Shown: positions 36,715-43,864 of the stretch, piece after piece
Numbering within the stretch: position 1 is the first letter of the stretch
Layout of the letters: each line of letters opens with the position of its first letter
Assembly (NCBI RefSeq): GCF_000718015.1
Contig: NZ_JODY01000022.1
Span: forward strand, 1-64,000
DNA from: Streptomyces catenulae
Lineage (GTDB): Bacteria; Actinomycetota; Actinomycetes; Streptomycetales; Streptomycetaceae
Direction: 5' to 3'
DNA: 64,000 nt
Program-made: the position numbers and the translations under genes
The notes under the pieces: model-generated
What the model was told of the DNA's origin: nothing
The model's input: the letters and a program-made list of their open reading frames with translations, nothing else
Database searches by the model: none

Positions 36715-37923
36715 TCAGATCGCGCACCCCTGGGTGTCGACGGGCCGGGTGGCCTGCCGCCCCTTGGTGACGTCCTGACGGACCTCGTCGGCGGTGAGCG
36801 CGTAGCCGGTCTGCGCATCGTCCAACGACTTGGCGAAGACCACGCCGTAGACCTCGCCCCGCGGGGTGAGCAGCGGACCGCCGGAGTTGCCCTGCCGCAC
36901 CGTCGCGTACAGCGAGTACACATCGCGGGCGACCGTGCCCCGGTGGTAGATGTCCGGGCCGTTGGCCTGGATACGGCCGCGGATACGGGCCGAGCGGACG
37001 TCGTAGCCGCCGTTCTCCGGGAAGCCCGCGACGATGGCGCTGTGGCCGCTCTGCGCGTCGGTGCCGGTGAACTTCAGCGCGGGCGCCCGCAGCGCCGGGA
37101 CGTCGAGGACCGCGATGTCCCGCTCCCAGTCGTAGAGCACGACCTTGGCGTCGTACGTGGTGCCCTCGCCGCCGATCTGCACGGTCGGTTCGGAGACGCC
37201 GCCGACGACGTGGGCGTTGGTCATCACGCGGTGCGGCGCGAAGACGAAGCCGCTGCCCTCCAGGACCTTGCCGCAGCTGGGCGCCGTGCCGACGACCTTG
37301 ACGATGCTCTGCCGGGCGCGCCCCGCGACGGGGCTGTGCGCCAGCTTCGGGTCGGGCGCCGGGACGGAGGTGATCGGCTCGTTGGAGAACGGCGTGAAGA
37401 CCTGCGGGAAGCCGTTCTGCGCGAGCACCGCGGAGAAGTCCGTGAACCACGTCGTGGCCTGCTGCGGCATCACCCGCGAGACGCCCAGCAGCACCTTGGA
37501 GTTGCGGACCTCCTTGCCGAGCGTCGGCAGCGACGTACCGGCCAGCGCGGAACCGATCAGCCAGGCCACCAGCAGCATCGCCACGACGTTGACGAGCGCG
37601 CCGCCGGTGGCGTCCAGCGCCCGCGCCGGTGACCAGGTGATGTGGCGGCGCAGCTTGTTGCCCAGATGGGTGGTGAGCGCCTGGCCGACCGAGGCGCAGA
37701 TGATGACGATGGCGACGGCGGCGATGGCCGCGAAGGTGCCGGGGGTGGCGTCGTCGGTGACCTCGTTCCAGATGACGGGGAGTACGTAGACCGCGATCAG
37801 GCCACCGCCGAGGAAGCCGAGCACGGACAGGATGCCGACGACAAAGCCTTGCCGATAGCCGACGATCGCGAACCACACGGCGGCGACCAGCAACAGGATG
37901 TCCAGGACGTTCACGCCGGACAC
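36715..37923 (-). CDS. MarP-type membrane serine protease
   Basis: 402 residues. Four N-terminal membrane helices (CvpA-like, VLDILLLVAAVWFAIVGYRQ) lead to an extracytoplasmic trypsin-like protease with catalytic His in MTNAHVVGG, Asp in RDIAVLDV and Ser in RQGNSGGPLL. In mycobacteria MarP (Rv3671c) resists acid and oxidative stress. The start is GTG 37923, four bases past the NUDIX stop; GTG 37914 is also possible. It is the last gene of a short operon with the NUDIX gene. Confidence 0.9.
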   Translation of the reverse strand: MSGVNVLDILLLVAAVWFAIVGYRQGFVVGILSVLGFLGGGLIAVYVLPVIWNEVTDDATPGTFAAIAAVAIVIICASVGQALTTHLGNKLRRHITWSPARALDATGGALVNVVAMLLVAWLIGSALAGTSLPTLGKEVRNSKVLLGVSRVMPQQATTWFTDFSAVLAQNGFPQVFTPFSNEPITSVPAPDPKLAHSPVAGRARQSIVKVVGTAPSCGKVLEGSGFVFAPHRVMTNAHVVGGVSEPTVQIGGEGTTYDAKVVLYDWERDIAVLDVPALRAPALKFTGTDAQSGHSAIVAGFPENGGYDVRSARIRGRIQANGPDIYHRGTVARDVYSLYATVRQGNSGGPLLTPRGEVYGVVFAKSLDDAQTGYALTADEVRQDVTKGRQATRPVDTQGCAI

Positions 37924-37927
37924 CGTC

Positions 37928-38761
37928 TCACGCGCTCCGGTCCAGCGGGACCTGCTTCGTGCGGTCCCACGGAATCTCCCACCCGGCGAAGTGCAGCAGG
38001 CGGTCGATGACCCCGGCGGTGAAACCCCAGACCAGGGCCGACTCGACGCGGAACGCCGGACCGGTGTGCCCCAGCGGATGGCGGGCCGTCACCCGGTGGG
38101 CCGGGTCCGTGAGATCCGCCACGGGAACCGTGAACACCCGGGCCGTCTCCGCCTGATCGACCGCGCCGACCGGGCTGGGCTCGCGCCACCAGCCGAGCAC
38201 CGGCGTCACCACGAAGCCGCTGACCGGGATGTAGAGCCGCGGCAGCACACCGAAGACCTGCACGCCCGCCGGGTCGAGCCCGGTCTCCTCCTGCGCCTCC
38301 CGCAGCGCGGCCCGCACCGGACCGCTGCCCTCCGGGTCGCCGTCCTCCGGGTCGAGCGCGCCCCCGGGGAACGAGGGCTGCCCGGCGTGCGAGCGCAGCG
38401 TCCCGGCGCGCTCCATCAGCAGCAGCTCGGGCCCGCGGGCGCCCTGCCCGAAGAGGACCAGGACCGCGGACTGGCGACCGCCGTTCTCGGGCGGCAGGAA
38501 GCGGCTGAGCTGGTGCGGCTCGACGGTCTGCGCCGCCCGGACGACCGGGTCCAGCCACTCCGGCAACCCCTCGGTGGACACCCGCGCCTGCGGGAGCCGC
38601 CCGGCACCGGGGGCCTCGGGCGCGGCGGGCGGTGTGCCGGGGCCGGGCGGGGCCGCCGGGCCGTCGCCGGGCAGGGTCCGGCCGCTCTCCGGGGCGGCGG
38701 GCCGCCCCTCCCCGGCCCGGTCGCCGGTCCGTTCGCCGTACTGCTCCCGTGCACTCGTCAT
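37928..38761 (-). CDS. NUDIX hydrolase, CoA pyrophosphatase-like
   Basis: 277 residues. The NUDIX box is FPGGALDPEDGDPEG followed by ALREAQEETGLD, with the REAQEETGL core intact. The region around LMERAGTLRSHAGQPSFPGG matches the CoA-pyrophosphatase subgroup (NUDT7/YeaB-like). The first 60 residues are a disordered Pro/Gly-rich segment. ATG 38761 is the annotated-style start; the folded part begins at about residue 60 (STEGLPEWLDPVVRAAQ). Substrate specificity is inferred. Confidence 0.85.
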   Translation of the reverse strand: MTSAREQYGERTGDRAGEGRPAAPESGRTLPGDGPAAPPGPGTPPAAPEAPGAGRLPQARVSTEGLPEWLDPVVRAAQTVEPHQLSRFLPPENGGRQSAVLVLFGQGARGPELLLMERAGTLRSHAGQPSFPGGALDPEDGDPEGSGPVRAALREAQEETGLDPAGVQVFGVLPRLYIPVSGFVVTPVLGWWREPSPVGAVDQAETARVFTVPVADLTDPAHRVTARHPLGHTGPAFRVESALVWGFTAGVIDRLLHFAGWEIPWDRTKQVPLDRSA

Positions 38762-38872
38762 ACGCGCCCCCTCAAGGCCCTGGTTCGGTGTGCGGCGCCC
38801 GGCGGTGGGCCACGCGGCCCGCCGCCGGGGCCGCGGGTGCGGCCCGTACCGCCGGTGCGGCGGTGGCCGGTG

Positions 38873-39718
38873 TCATGAGGCCGGGGCCCCCAGCGGGGGC
38901 GCGGGCCGACCGGGAAAACCGGCGGGCGGGTTGAGCCGCTGCCCCGGCTGCCCGCCCAACTCGTACTTGAGCAGCTTCTTCGCCTTCTCCGGGTCGGTCT
39001 CGCCCTCGCCGTACGACGGGCAGAGCGGGGCGATGCCGCAGGCGCCGCAGGCGGGCTTGCGGGAGTGGCAGACGCGGCGGCCGTGGAAGACGACGCGGTG
39101 CGACAGCATCGTCCACTCACTCTTGGGGAAGAGCGCGGCGACATCCGCCTCGACCTTCTCCGGGTCCTCCTGGGTGGTCCAGCCGAAGCGGCGCGCCAGC
39201 CGTCCGAAGTGGGTGTCGACGGTGATGCCGGGGACGCCGAACGGGGTGCACACTTTAGCACCATGGCTCTGACCTGCGGTTACGCTCTTCTCGCAGGCAC
39301 ACGCGTTACCAAGGACCACAAAGGCGGTCTTCCGCCCAACCCCTGGTAGCTTGACCATCTCCTCAAGCGTCCCCGGCACGCGCCCGCCGTGGTCGTGGAC
39401 GATGACAGCGGCCAATTTCGTGATGCTTCGCGTCTTCGCCCTGAAGAATCCCGTGGGCCGGATCAGCTCCTCAACCTCCGCCGGGTCCGCCCCGGCCAGG
39501 TCCACGGGCTTCGGATACCTCGCGAAGAGTGCAGGGGTCGTCTGGTTTACGCGAAGGTCCGTGGTCTGCGCGGAGAGCACCGTCGCGACGAGAAGTTCCC
39601 AGGCGTTGCGGAAGTCGAGTTCGCAATGTGCGTAGGGGTAGATCTCCGCCAGGGCGCGGTTGATCTTGAACGCGCGGCGCTTGAGCGCCAGCGGAGTTTC
39701 TGACCGTCGGCTCACCAT
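38873..39718 (-). CDS. nth: endonuclease III, chimera of host C-terminal and prophage N-terminal parts
   Basis: 281 residues, a HhH-GPD DNA glycosylase/AP lyase. LPGVGRKTA carries the catalytic Lys, ITVDTHFGR the catalytic Asp, and four cysteines near the end (C-x6-C-x2-C-x5-[19 protein letters not shown]) bind the 4Fe-4S cluster. Between GNA and FGVPG, contiguous in family members, 20 residues are inserted ([20 protein letters not shown]). Codons before the insert (39306-39718) use A/T third bases often; those after it (38873-39245) hardly ever do. The gene therefore joins a prophage-supplied 5' half to the host 3' half. ATG 39718 lies 7 bases after a TAGGCT box, so the mRNA is probably leaderless. 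Confidence 0.88.
   Translation of the reverse strand: MVSRRSETPLALKRRAFKINRALAEIYPYAHCELDFRNAWELLVATVLSAQTTDLRVNQTTPALFARYPKPVDLAGADPAEVEELIRPTGFFRAKTRSITKLAAVIVHDHGGRVPGTLEEMVKLPGVGRKTAFVVLGNACACEKSVTAGQSHGAKVCTPFGVPGITVDTHFGRLARRFGWTTQEDPEKVEADVAALFPKSEWTMLSHRVVFHGRRVCHSRKPACGACGIAPLCPSYGEGETDPEKAKKLLKYELGGQPGQRLNPPAGFPGRPAPPLGAPAS
39246..39308. other. putative attL of the prophage within nth
   Basis: The insert in nth marks the sharp change in codon usage. Within it, on the minus strand, TGCCTGCG and CGCAGGTCA are inverted arms separated by 13 bases, a layout like the half-sites of large serine integrases. No duplicate can be shown because attR is outside the window. Confidence 0.6.
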
Positions 39719-39725
39719 GGCGTAC

Positions 39726-39731
39726 AGCCTA
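39726..39731 (-). promoter_or_regulatory. leaderless -10 box of the chimeric nth
   Basis: TAGGCT (39731-39726) followed by 7 bases and ATG 39718. The same arrangement, TAGGCT-7-ATG, stands before the phage GntR gene at 40548, which suggests that nth is now driven by a phage-type promoter. No clear -35. Confidence 0.55.
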
Positions 39732-39759
39732 CGGTCCGGGGCTGACACGGAACGCGCGA

Positions 39760-39796
39760 AGCCCCGCTCAGCTGTATGTAGCGGCTGAGCGGGGCT
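39760..39796 (-). terminator. terminator of the small-gene operon 40367-39826
   Basis: A perfect 13-bp stem (39760-39772 with 39784-39796), 29 bases after the stop at 39826. Confidence 0.85.
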
Positions 39797-39825
39797 GGGT
39801 TGGCTAGAAGGGGCGCCAGAAGGGG

Positions 39826-40029
39826 CTACATGCCCCGCTCCAGCTCTCCGGGCATCGGGCCGGGGGTGAGGTCTGCCGCGTGGGTCGGGCACGCCCACAG
39901 GGTCGCTCCGGAACCGCTGGCGCTCTCGATTCGCCGGACGGGGACAGGGGCAGTGGTCACCGTGCGGCACTTCACGCACAGGGCGACGTGGCCGAAGCCA
40001 GAAGGCAGGGTGAGTCCTTCGCGCGTCAT
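39826..40029 (-). CDS. small phage protein with Cys pair
   Basis: 67 residues: [18 protein letters not shown] in the first part and WACPTHA further on, three cysteines and a His that could bind one metal. The function is unknown; similar proteins are common in streptomycete integrated elements. The ATG at 40029 overlaps the stop of the upstream gene (ATGA), so both are on one transcript. Confidence 0.7.
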   Translation of the reverse strand: MTREGLTLPSGFGHVALCVKCRTVTTAPVPVRRIESASGSGATLWACPTHAADLTPGPMPGELERGM

Positions 40030-40367
40030 GCCGCCGCTCCGCTAATCACGGGGGCGTACGTGGGGTGTGGTGCTCCGGGGTAGTCGTAGTCGATGCCGAT
40101 GAGGGCGAAAGCGGCGGCGTACCTGCGCTCACGCTGGATGGGCGACAGGGTGAGCGTGGTCTCCTCTTCCCCTTCCGGGCGGAAGATCGCACGGACCTGC
40201 GCGCTACTGGGCCCCGTCCAGGGGCGGGACCAGGGGTTCGCGGGGGCGTCGGAGGCGGGGGCGAGCGGGGGCTCCTGGGTGCGGAGGTGCCTCTCCGTGT
40301 GCCGTCCCGGCGTCCTGCTGAGCAGAGAGGCGGCCCGCTTCAGTGCGTGCGCGATAAGGTTCCGCAT
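40026..40367 (-). CDS. hypothetical phage protein
   Basis: 113 residues. An Arg-rich amphipathic start ([20 protein letters not shown]), a Pro-rich middle, and an ordered end ([20 protein letters not shown]). The ATG at 40367 has AGGAGC 7 bases upstream. It is first in a two-gene unit and divergent from the GntR gene, so the GntR-like protein may control it. No known family. Confidence 0.7.
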   Translation of the reverse strand: MRNLIAHALKRAASLLSRTPGRHTERHLRTQEPPLAPASDAPANPWSRPWTGPSSAQVRAIFRPEGEEETTLTLSPIQRERRYAAAFALIGIDYDYPGAPHPTYAPVISGAAA

Positions 40368-40490
40368 GTCTACAGCTCCTTGTGTTTTAGCTGTTGGCCA
40401 TGCCCCGGGATGGATAAAGGCGGGTACCAGCCGCCTCCGTCGCCGGGGTTTCGTGAGCGACGTTAGACGAACTTGTATACCTACGTCTAC

Positions 40491-40520
40491 ATGCGTATTA
40501 AGACGCATGGAGACACGCAT
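40491..40520. promoter_or_regulatory. inverted and direct repeats in the divergent GntR region
   Basis: ATGCGT (40491-40496) and ACGCAT (40503-40508) form an inverted repeat with a 6-base spacer, and ACGCAT recurs at 40515-40520. GTAGACG/CGTCTAC-like words occur nearby (40463-40490). This is a likely operator of the adjacent GntR-like protein. Confidence 0.5.
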
Positions 40521-40547
40521 GTGAGAACCTAGACATCTGTTCTTGCC

Positions 40548-40553
40548 TAGGCT
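40548..40553 (+). promoter_or_regulatory. leaderless -10 box of the GntR gene
   Basis: TAGGCT, 7 bases before ATG 40561, with GAACCT 17 bases further up as a poor -35. No ribosome site precedes the ATG, so translation is probably leaderless. Confidence 0.5.
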
Positions 40554-40560
40554 TGCGGTC

Positions 40561-40815
40561 ATGCCCGAGATCGACCACGAGTCGCCCACGCCGGTGTACC
40601 GGCAGATCGCCGCTTTGATCGTCAAGGAGATCGAGAGTGGCGCCCTTCCGGTAAACCGGAAGATCCCTTCTGAGTCTGCCTTGACTCAGCGCTTCGGCGT
40701 GGCCCGGACTACGGCGCGCCATGCGGTCGCGCATCTCCGGGAAGAAGGCTGGGTCTTCACTGTCCCCCAGCGCGGGACCTTCGTTAAGGAACGGGCCGGC
40801 GCGGACGACGACTAG
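40561..40815 (+). CDS. short GntR-family regulator
   Basis: 84 residues, only the winged helix-turn-helix: TPVYRQIAALIVKEIESGAL, PSESALTQRFGVARTTARHA and VPQRGTFVKER are the classic GntR N-terminal segments. There is no effector domain. Such minimal GntR proteins act as repressors in streptomycete integrated elements. It is the best candidate here for a lysogeny or excision regulator, and it lies close to the attachment site. Confidence 0.85.
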   Translation: MPEIDHESPTPVYRQIAALIVKEIESGALPVNRKIPSESALTQRFGVARTTARHAVAHLREEGWVFTVPQRGTFVKERAGADDD

Positions 40816-40874
40816 GGCTCGGCTGCCCGGAAGCGGGCCCGGACGGTCACTTCCGAAAATCCGGATGTGGCCCC

Positions 40875-41083
40875 GGGAACATCCCCGCAACGCGGGGTGG
40901 ACAAGACCATGCGGCCTTTAGCGGCGTCGGTGAAGGGACCATCCCCGCCAGCGCGGGGCCATGTACGGGTAGTCATGGTGAACCCCCGCGATTCCGGGAC
41001 ATCCCCGCGACGGCGGGGTGGTCGCGACTTCGACCCGCGTGTAATACGCGTAGTTCGATACATCCCCGCAGCGCGGGGAGCGT
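40875..41083 (-). CRISPR. degenerate four-repeat CRISPR-like array, type I-E geometry
   Basis: Four hairpin repeats at 40875-40902, 40935-40963, 40995-41023 and 41056-41083 share ATCCCCGC, a 3-4 base loop and GCGGGG. Read on the minus strand the core is CCCCGC-loop-GCGGGGAT, as in type I-E repeats (28-29 bp). The spacers between them are 32, 31 and 32 bp. The outer bases of the repeats vary (GGGAAC, GGGACC, CGGGAC, CGATAC), so the array is decayed or divergent. A fainter fifth repeat may start at 40815 inside the GntR stop. No cas gene is in the window. Confidence 0.6.
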
Positions 41084-41150
41084 CAGCTTCGGATGAGTGC
41101 GTGACGCTCGTCGGGGCGACGGAACGCCGGGCCCGCCCGGACAACGTGCA

Positions 41151-41181
41151 CGGCCCCGCCCATGAATCTCGGGCGGGGCCG
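41151..41181 (-). terminator. terminator of the zinc-ribbon gene
   Basis: A perfect 11-bp stem (41151-41161 with 41171-41181), 8 bases past the stop at 41190. Confidence 0.85.
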
Positions 41182-41189
41182 TTCCGGCT

Positions 41190-41372
41190 CTAGCGCCGCA
41201 GGTTCCGGGACTCGTTCAGCTTCCGCAACGCTGCGTTGAGCGTCGGCCGGTGGCCGGGGCAGGGACGTTCAGCGGGGAGTGCCGCGACCTTCCAGCACGT
41301 CATGCAGCGCAGCACCCCGGGGTGCTCCGGGTCGCTCTCCACGCTGCCACTGCACCGGGGGCACTCCTGCAT
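41190..41372 (-). CDS. small zinc-ribbon protein
   Basis: 60 residues with two Cys pairs, MQECPRCSGSVE and VLRCMTCWKVA, spaced like a zinc ribbon, then PCPGHRPTLNAALRKLNESR. The function is not known; a DNA-binding or structural role is plausible. The gene lies 9 bases after the DUF397 gene on the same strand, so the two are likely co-transcribed. Confidence 0.7.
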   Translation of the reverse strand: MQECPRCSGSVESDPEHPGVLRCMTCWKVAALPAERPCPGHRPTLNAALRKLNESRNLRR

Positions 41373-41381
41373 GACGACTCC

Positions 41382-41591
41382 CTACGCCGCTACGTCGAAC
41401 TCTCCCAGCTTGGCACCGCTGAGGAAGTCGGCCCACTCCTCCGCGGTGAACTCGACCGCCCGGCCGGTCACGGAGCTACGAACGACCACGGTGCCGGGGA
41501 CGTTGGTCGCGACCTCCACGCACCGGGGGTCGTTGTTGTTGTACTGACATGCGCTGGACGTACGGAACTCGAAATCGGGGACGGCGCTCAT
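41382..41591 (-). CDS. DUF397 protein
   Basis: 69 residues with the DUF397 pattern: FRTSSACQYNNNDPRCVEVA, VVVRSSVTGRAVEFTAEEWA and DFLSGAKLGEFD. DUF397 proteins usually pair with an XRE/DUF5753 regulator. The only such regulator here is 3.7 kb away, next to another DUF397 gene, so this one is an orphan. ATG 41591 has GGGAGAAG 6 bases upstream. Confidence 0.85.
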   Translation of the reverse strand: MSAVPDFEFRTSSACQYNNNDPRCVEVATNVPGTVVVRSSVTGRAVEFTAEEWADFLSGAKLGEFDVAA

Positions 41592-41694
41592 GTGCTTCTC
41601 CCTGTCTTCTTCGGTTCGCTTCACCGTGTGCCCGCCCTGATTCAGGGGGCGGGCCCCGCCCGACCGTCATGCGGACGACGGGCGGGGCCTTGCG

Positions 41695-41895
41695 CTACTG
41701 CTGCGCGGTCTCGCGTAGGCAGTCGAGGCAGACCCAGCGTGCTCTTGCGATCAGGCGGGTGCGGTCTTTCGGGTGCTTGCCGCACCATTCGGACGCGCCG
41801 GCCCGGTCGGGTAGATCACGCTTGATCAGCATGCCGATGCGCTGTCGGTTGGTCGGCGGTTCGTCAGAGAACGGTGCCGGTTCACTGCTCGTCAT
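41695..41895 (-). CDS. small phage protein, Cys-rich
   Basis: 66 residues. GASEWCGKHPKDRTRLIARA followed by WVCLDCLRET: cysteines in a C-x-x-C pair plus a Cys-His pair, a possible metal site. The ATG at 41895 overlaps the end of the tiny upstream gene. Function unknown. Confidence 0.65.
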   Translation of the reverse strand: MTSSEPAPFSDEPPTNRQRIGMLIKRDLPDRAGASEWCGKHPKDRTRLIARARWVCLDCLRETAQQ

Positions 41896-41986
41896 CGTCG
41901 CTCGTGGTTTCTTCGGGTTCGGGCTCGCTGGCTACCACGGTCTCATTCTCGAATACGTCGTAGCCGTTCACGTTCTCCTTGGGCAT
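41882..41986 (-). CDS. tiny acidic peptide gene
   Basis: 34 residues, MPKENVNGYDVFENETVVAS followed by a run rich in Glu, Asp and Pro and ending DDDEQ. AAAGGGGGTGG lies a few bases before ATG 41986, and the stop overlaps the next gene by 14 bases, so it is likely translated. Such short acidic proteins may be DNA mimics or precursors, but nothing specific can be claimed. Confidence 0.5.
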   Translation of the reverse strand: MPKENVNGYDVFENETVVASEPEPEETTSDDDEQ

Positions 41987-42099
41987 CTTTGCCACCCCCT
42001 TTCCTCCTCGAATTCCTGTGCGGTGGCCTTGCGTTGGGTGCGGGTGAAGGTCTCCAAGGGGCGTGTGCCGCAGTGCGGGACTCGCTACTGTGGCGCTGT

Positions 42100-42408
42100 A
42101 TGGAGCGCCCCTTCATCTCCCCCGATTCGGACCATCTGGCGTGCGGCATCTGTCCGGCGAAGCGGTTCCCGCGCGAGGGGTTCGTGATCTACGACCGCCC
42201 GACCCGGGAATGTCCGTTCAACCCTGCTGACGGATACCGCTACACGTCCGACGGGACACCGGCCTGCGTTCACCCCCACAAGGTGGGGCTTGAACCAGAC
42301 CGGATCGCGCCGCCCCCGGTTCGAACGGAGCTGGAGGCGGCGGACCCTGCCCCGACGACTAAGCGGCGGCGCCCAAGGGGATGGCTACCTTTTTTCCGCG
42401 CTCGGTGA
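42100..42408 (+). CDS. small Cys-rich phage protein
   Basis: 102 residues. SDHLACGICPAKRFPREGF, RECPFNPADGYR and GTPACVHPHKVG give four or five cysteines with His, a likely zinc site. TACTGT (42086-42091) stands 8 bases before the ATG with no ribosome site, so the mRNA may be leaderless. Its 3' end overlaps the convergent gene at 42359 by 50 bases. It is one of the few plus-strand genes of the prophage. Function unknown. Confidence 0.6.
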   Translation: MERPFISPDSDHLACGICPAKRFPREGFVIYDRPTRECPFNPADGYRYTSDGTPACVHPHKVGLEPDRIAPPPVRTELEAADPAPTTKRRRPRGWLPFFRAR

Positions 42409-42946
42409 CGCCGATACCGGCGTACACGGTGTCCAGGACGCGGCGGCGGCGTTCGGTCTCGTCGGCCCCGATCCAGAACCGTGCGTTCAAGGTGCCGAAC
42501 GCCTGCCGGTAGACCTGGTGGGTGTAGTCGCCGTGGTCCCACGCGGTGTTGCCGTGTTCCATGTCCGTCATGTGTACGAACTGGATTCCGTGACGCTGCA
42601 TCATCCGCGTCAGCAGGGAGAACTGCGCCATCATGGCGTGCGTCATGGTGTCCACCGCTACGGGCAGCGGGAGTTCCGCCGCACGCTCGTTGCCGTCGGT
42701 GAGGTCCCACACCGCCGACTTGATCGCCATGGCGCGGACTGCCTCGATGAAGAGCCCCGGCGCGTCGGCTACGGCGTCGTAGTCCGTGATGATCGGGTAC
42801 CCGTAGAAGTCGTCCCAGTCGGACGAATACTGGGAGACCGCCTTTTCTAGACGCCCGATTTCCGGGTCACCCATCAGGGACGCGTGGATTTCGCGGGCGC
42901 GCTCCGCCACCCTTTCCGGGGTGGGTCGGCTGATGATTTTGTTCAC
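42359..42946 (-). CDS. hypothetical phage protein
   Basis: 195 residues, mostly helical (ERVAERAREIHASLMGDPEI, MTHAMMAQFSLLTRMMQRHG) with a central FYGYPIITDYDAVADAPGLF. I do not recognise a family. The GTG at 42946 (NKIISRPT) is chosen because AGGAG lies 8 bases before it; the in-frame GTG three codons upstream would sit right on the ribosome site. Confidence 0.7.
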   Translation of the reverse strand: MNKIISRPTPERVAERAREIHASLMGDPEIGRLEKAVSQYSSDWDDFYGYPIITDYDAVADAPGLFIEAVRAMAIKSAVWDLTDGNERAAELPLPVAVDTMTHAMMAQFSLLTRMMQRHGIQFVHMTDMEHGNTAWDHGDYTHQVYRQAFGTLNARFWIGADETERRRRVLDTVYAGIGVTERGKKVAIPLGAAA

Positions 42947-43024
42947 GTCGTGCACTCCTTTGATGGTGGTGCATTCGGCTACCGACCGCCCGACTGCCGC
43001 TGTCCTTTAGACAGTCGGGCGGAG

Positions 43025-43120
43025 TCCCTTTGCCCGGACTCGAACCGGGGTCACCTGAACCTGCAACCTTGTCTCCAGATTGCGGGTTTTCAGGGCTCTT
43101 CCTGACTGAGCTACAAGGGG
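43025..43120 (-). tRNA. tRNA-like gene with an enlarged anticodon arm
   Basis: Read on the minus strand: acceptor CCCCTTG (43120-43114) pairs 6 of 7 with CAAAGGG (43032-43026); TA; D arm GCTC-AGTCAGGAA-GAGC; anticodon stem CTGAA (43093-43089) with TTCAG (43059-43055); variable loop GTGAC; T arm CCCGG-TTCGAGT-CCGGG; discriminator A43025. Between the anticodon stem strands lie 29 bases instead of 7, and those bases form a further stem (CC.GCAA with TTGC.GG). The total is 96 rather than ~74 bases. No CCA is encoded. It is clearly tRNA-derived, but the anticodon cannot be read with confidence. Confidence 0.55.
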
Positions 43121-43172
43121 TGGGAGTTCCAGGGCCCGGCCGCCGCACTATTCGGCGGCCGGGCGGAATCTC

Positions 43173-43346
43173 TCAGTTATTTTCTTCCCGATGATTGGCG
43201 GCGAGGCGGGCGGCAGTCACGTCGGCAATCACTTTGTTCGCCTCACGGTCACTGTCGCTGATGCTCGGGTCATGCAGCTGGTTGCGCGCGGCGCCGAGTT
43301 CCCTGATGGAGTCGAACAATTCGTCATCACTCATCGGATTACTCAT
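43173..43346 (-). CDS. small helical phage protein
   Basis: 57 residues, MSNPMSDDELFDSIRELGAA and then a charged helical part (SDREANKVIADVTAARLAAN). GGGAGA precedes ATG 43346. Its start overlaps the stop of the upstream gene by 8 bases. Unknown function. Confidence 0.65.
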   Translation of the reverse strand: MSNPMSDDELFDSIRELGAARNQLHDPSISDSDREANKVIADVTAARLAANHREENN

Positions 43347-43644
43347 GCGGTTCTCCCGTACCATTTCCTGAAGACGCGGAGGGGTCCAGGCACCTCTCCA
43401 GTTGGTCAAGTGCTTCGTTGACTGCCTTTGTCATCCTCACCGCATCGTCAAGATCGACACGGCCGATCTTGATGTAGTAACGAGGCTTAGGCTCACACTT
43501 GTCACAAGGGAGATGAATCCCGATGTCGTCGAAATCGATACCAATCCGCCGAAGGGCATTCACGAAATCTGTGGCTACATCCTTGGCGTCTTCGTGATCA
43601 CTGTCGTTCCAGTACCCGCTATCGACGGGTGGGAGGTAATCCAT
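43339..43644 (-). CDS. hypothetical phage protein
   Basis: 101 residues: a start MDYLPPVDSGYWNDSDHEDA, then ATDFVNALRRIGIDFDDIGI and HLPCDKCEPKPRYYIKIGRV with a Cys pair, and a helical end. No family is recognised. The ATG at 43644 has AAAGGCG about 8 bases upstream. Codons are less GC-biased than in host genes. Confidence 0.7.
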   Translation of the reverse strand: MDYLPPVDSGYWNDSDHEDAKDVATDFVNALRRIGIDFDDIGIHLPCDKCEPKPRYYIKIGRVDLDDAVRMTKAVNEALDQLERCLDPSASSGNGTGEPHE

Positions 43645-43648
43645 GCGG

Positions 43649-43864
43649 CTACGCCTTTCGCTTACCAACGGGGGACCACGGGACGCTAGGGCTGGCCTGC
43701 GTGCACATACGGCACGCGGTTCTTCCCGCCTGCACCGCCCTTTTGAGCGAACGGACTTCAATGCACGTCGCCAGGTTTCCTAGCATGGGACAGTTCACCG
43801 ACCGGTGATACGCCTTCGCGCCCGGAACCACGAATACCGAAGTCGTGATCTCCTGCCCGCTCAC
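43649..43864 (-). CDS. small phage protein with Cys/His residues
   Basis: 71 residues: ITTSVFVVPGAKAYHRSVNC, then LGNLATCIEVRSLKRAVQAG and RTACRMCTQA. The pattern YHR-x3-C ... C ... C-x2-C resembles the Ada-like metal-binding module (GSKYHxxxC) in miniature. The GTG at 43864 follows AGGGGGAG. Function unknown. Confidence 0.6.
   Translation of the reverse strand: MSGQEITTSVFVVPGAKAYHRSVNCPMLGNLATCIEVRSLKRAVQAGRTACRMCTQASPSVPWSPVGKRKA

Noticed and set aside
39719..39979. 87-codon extension of nth upstream of ATG 39718
   Set aside because: It overlaps the phage terminator and gene 39826 and has no family similarity; a -10 box lies directly before 39718.
42884..43105. Plus-strand ORF ending PDSNRGHLNLQPC
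   Set aside because: This wording is the usual translation of the reverse strand of a tRNA T arm; it supports the tRNA-like gene rather than a protein.
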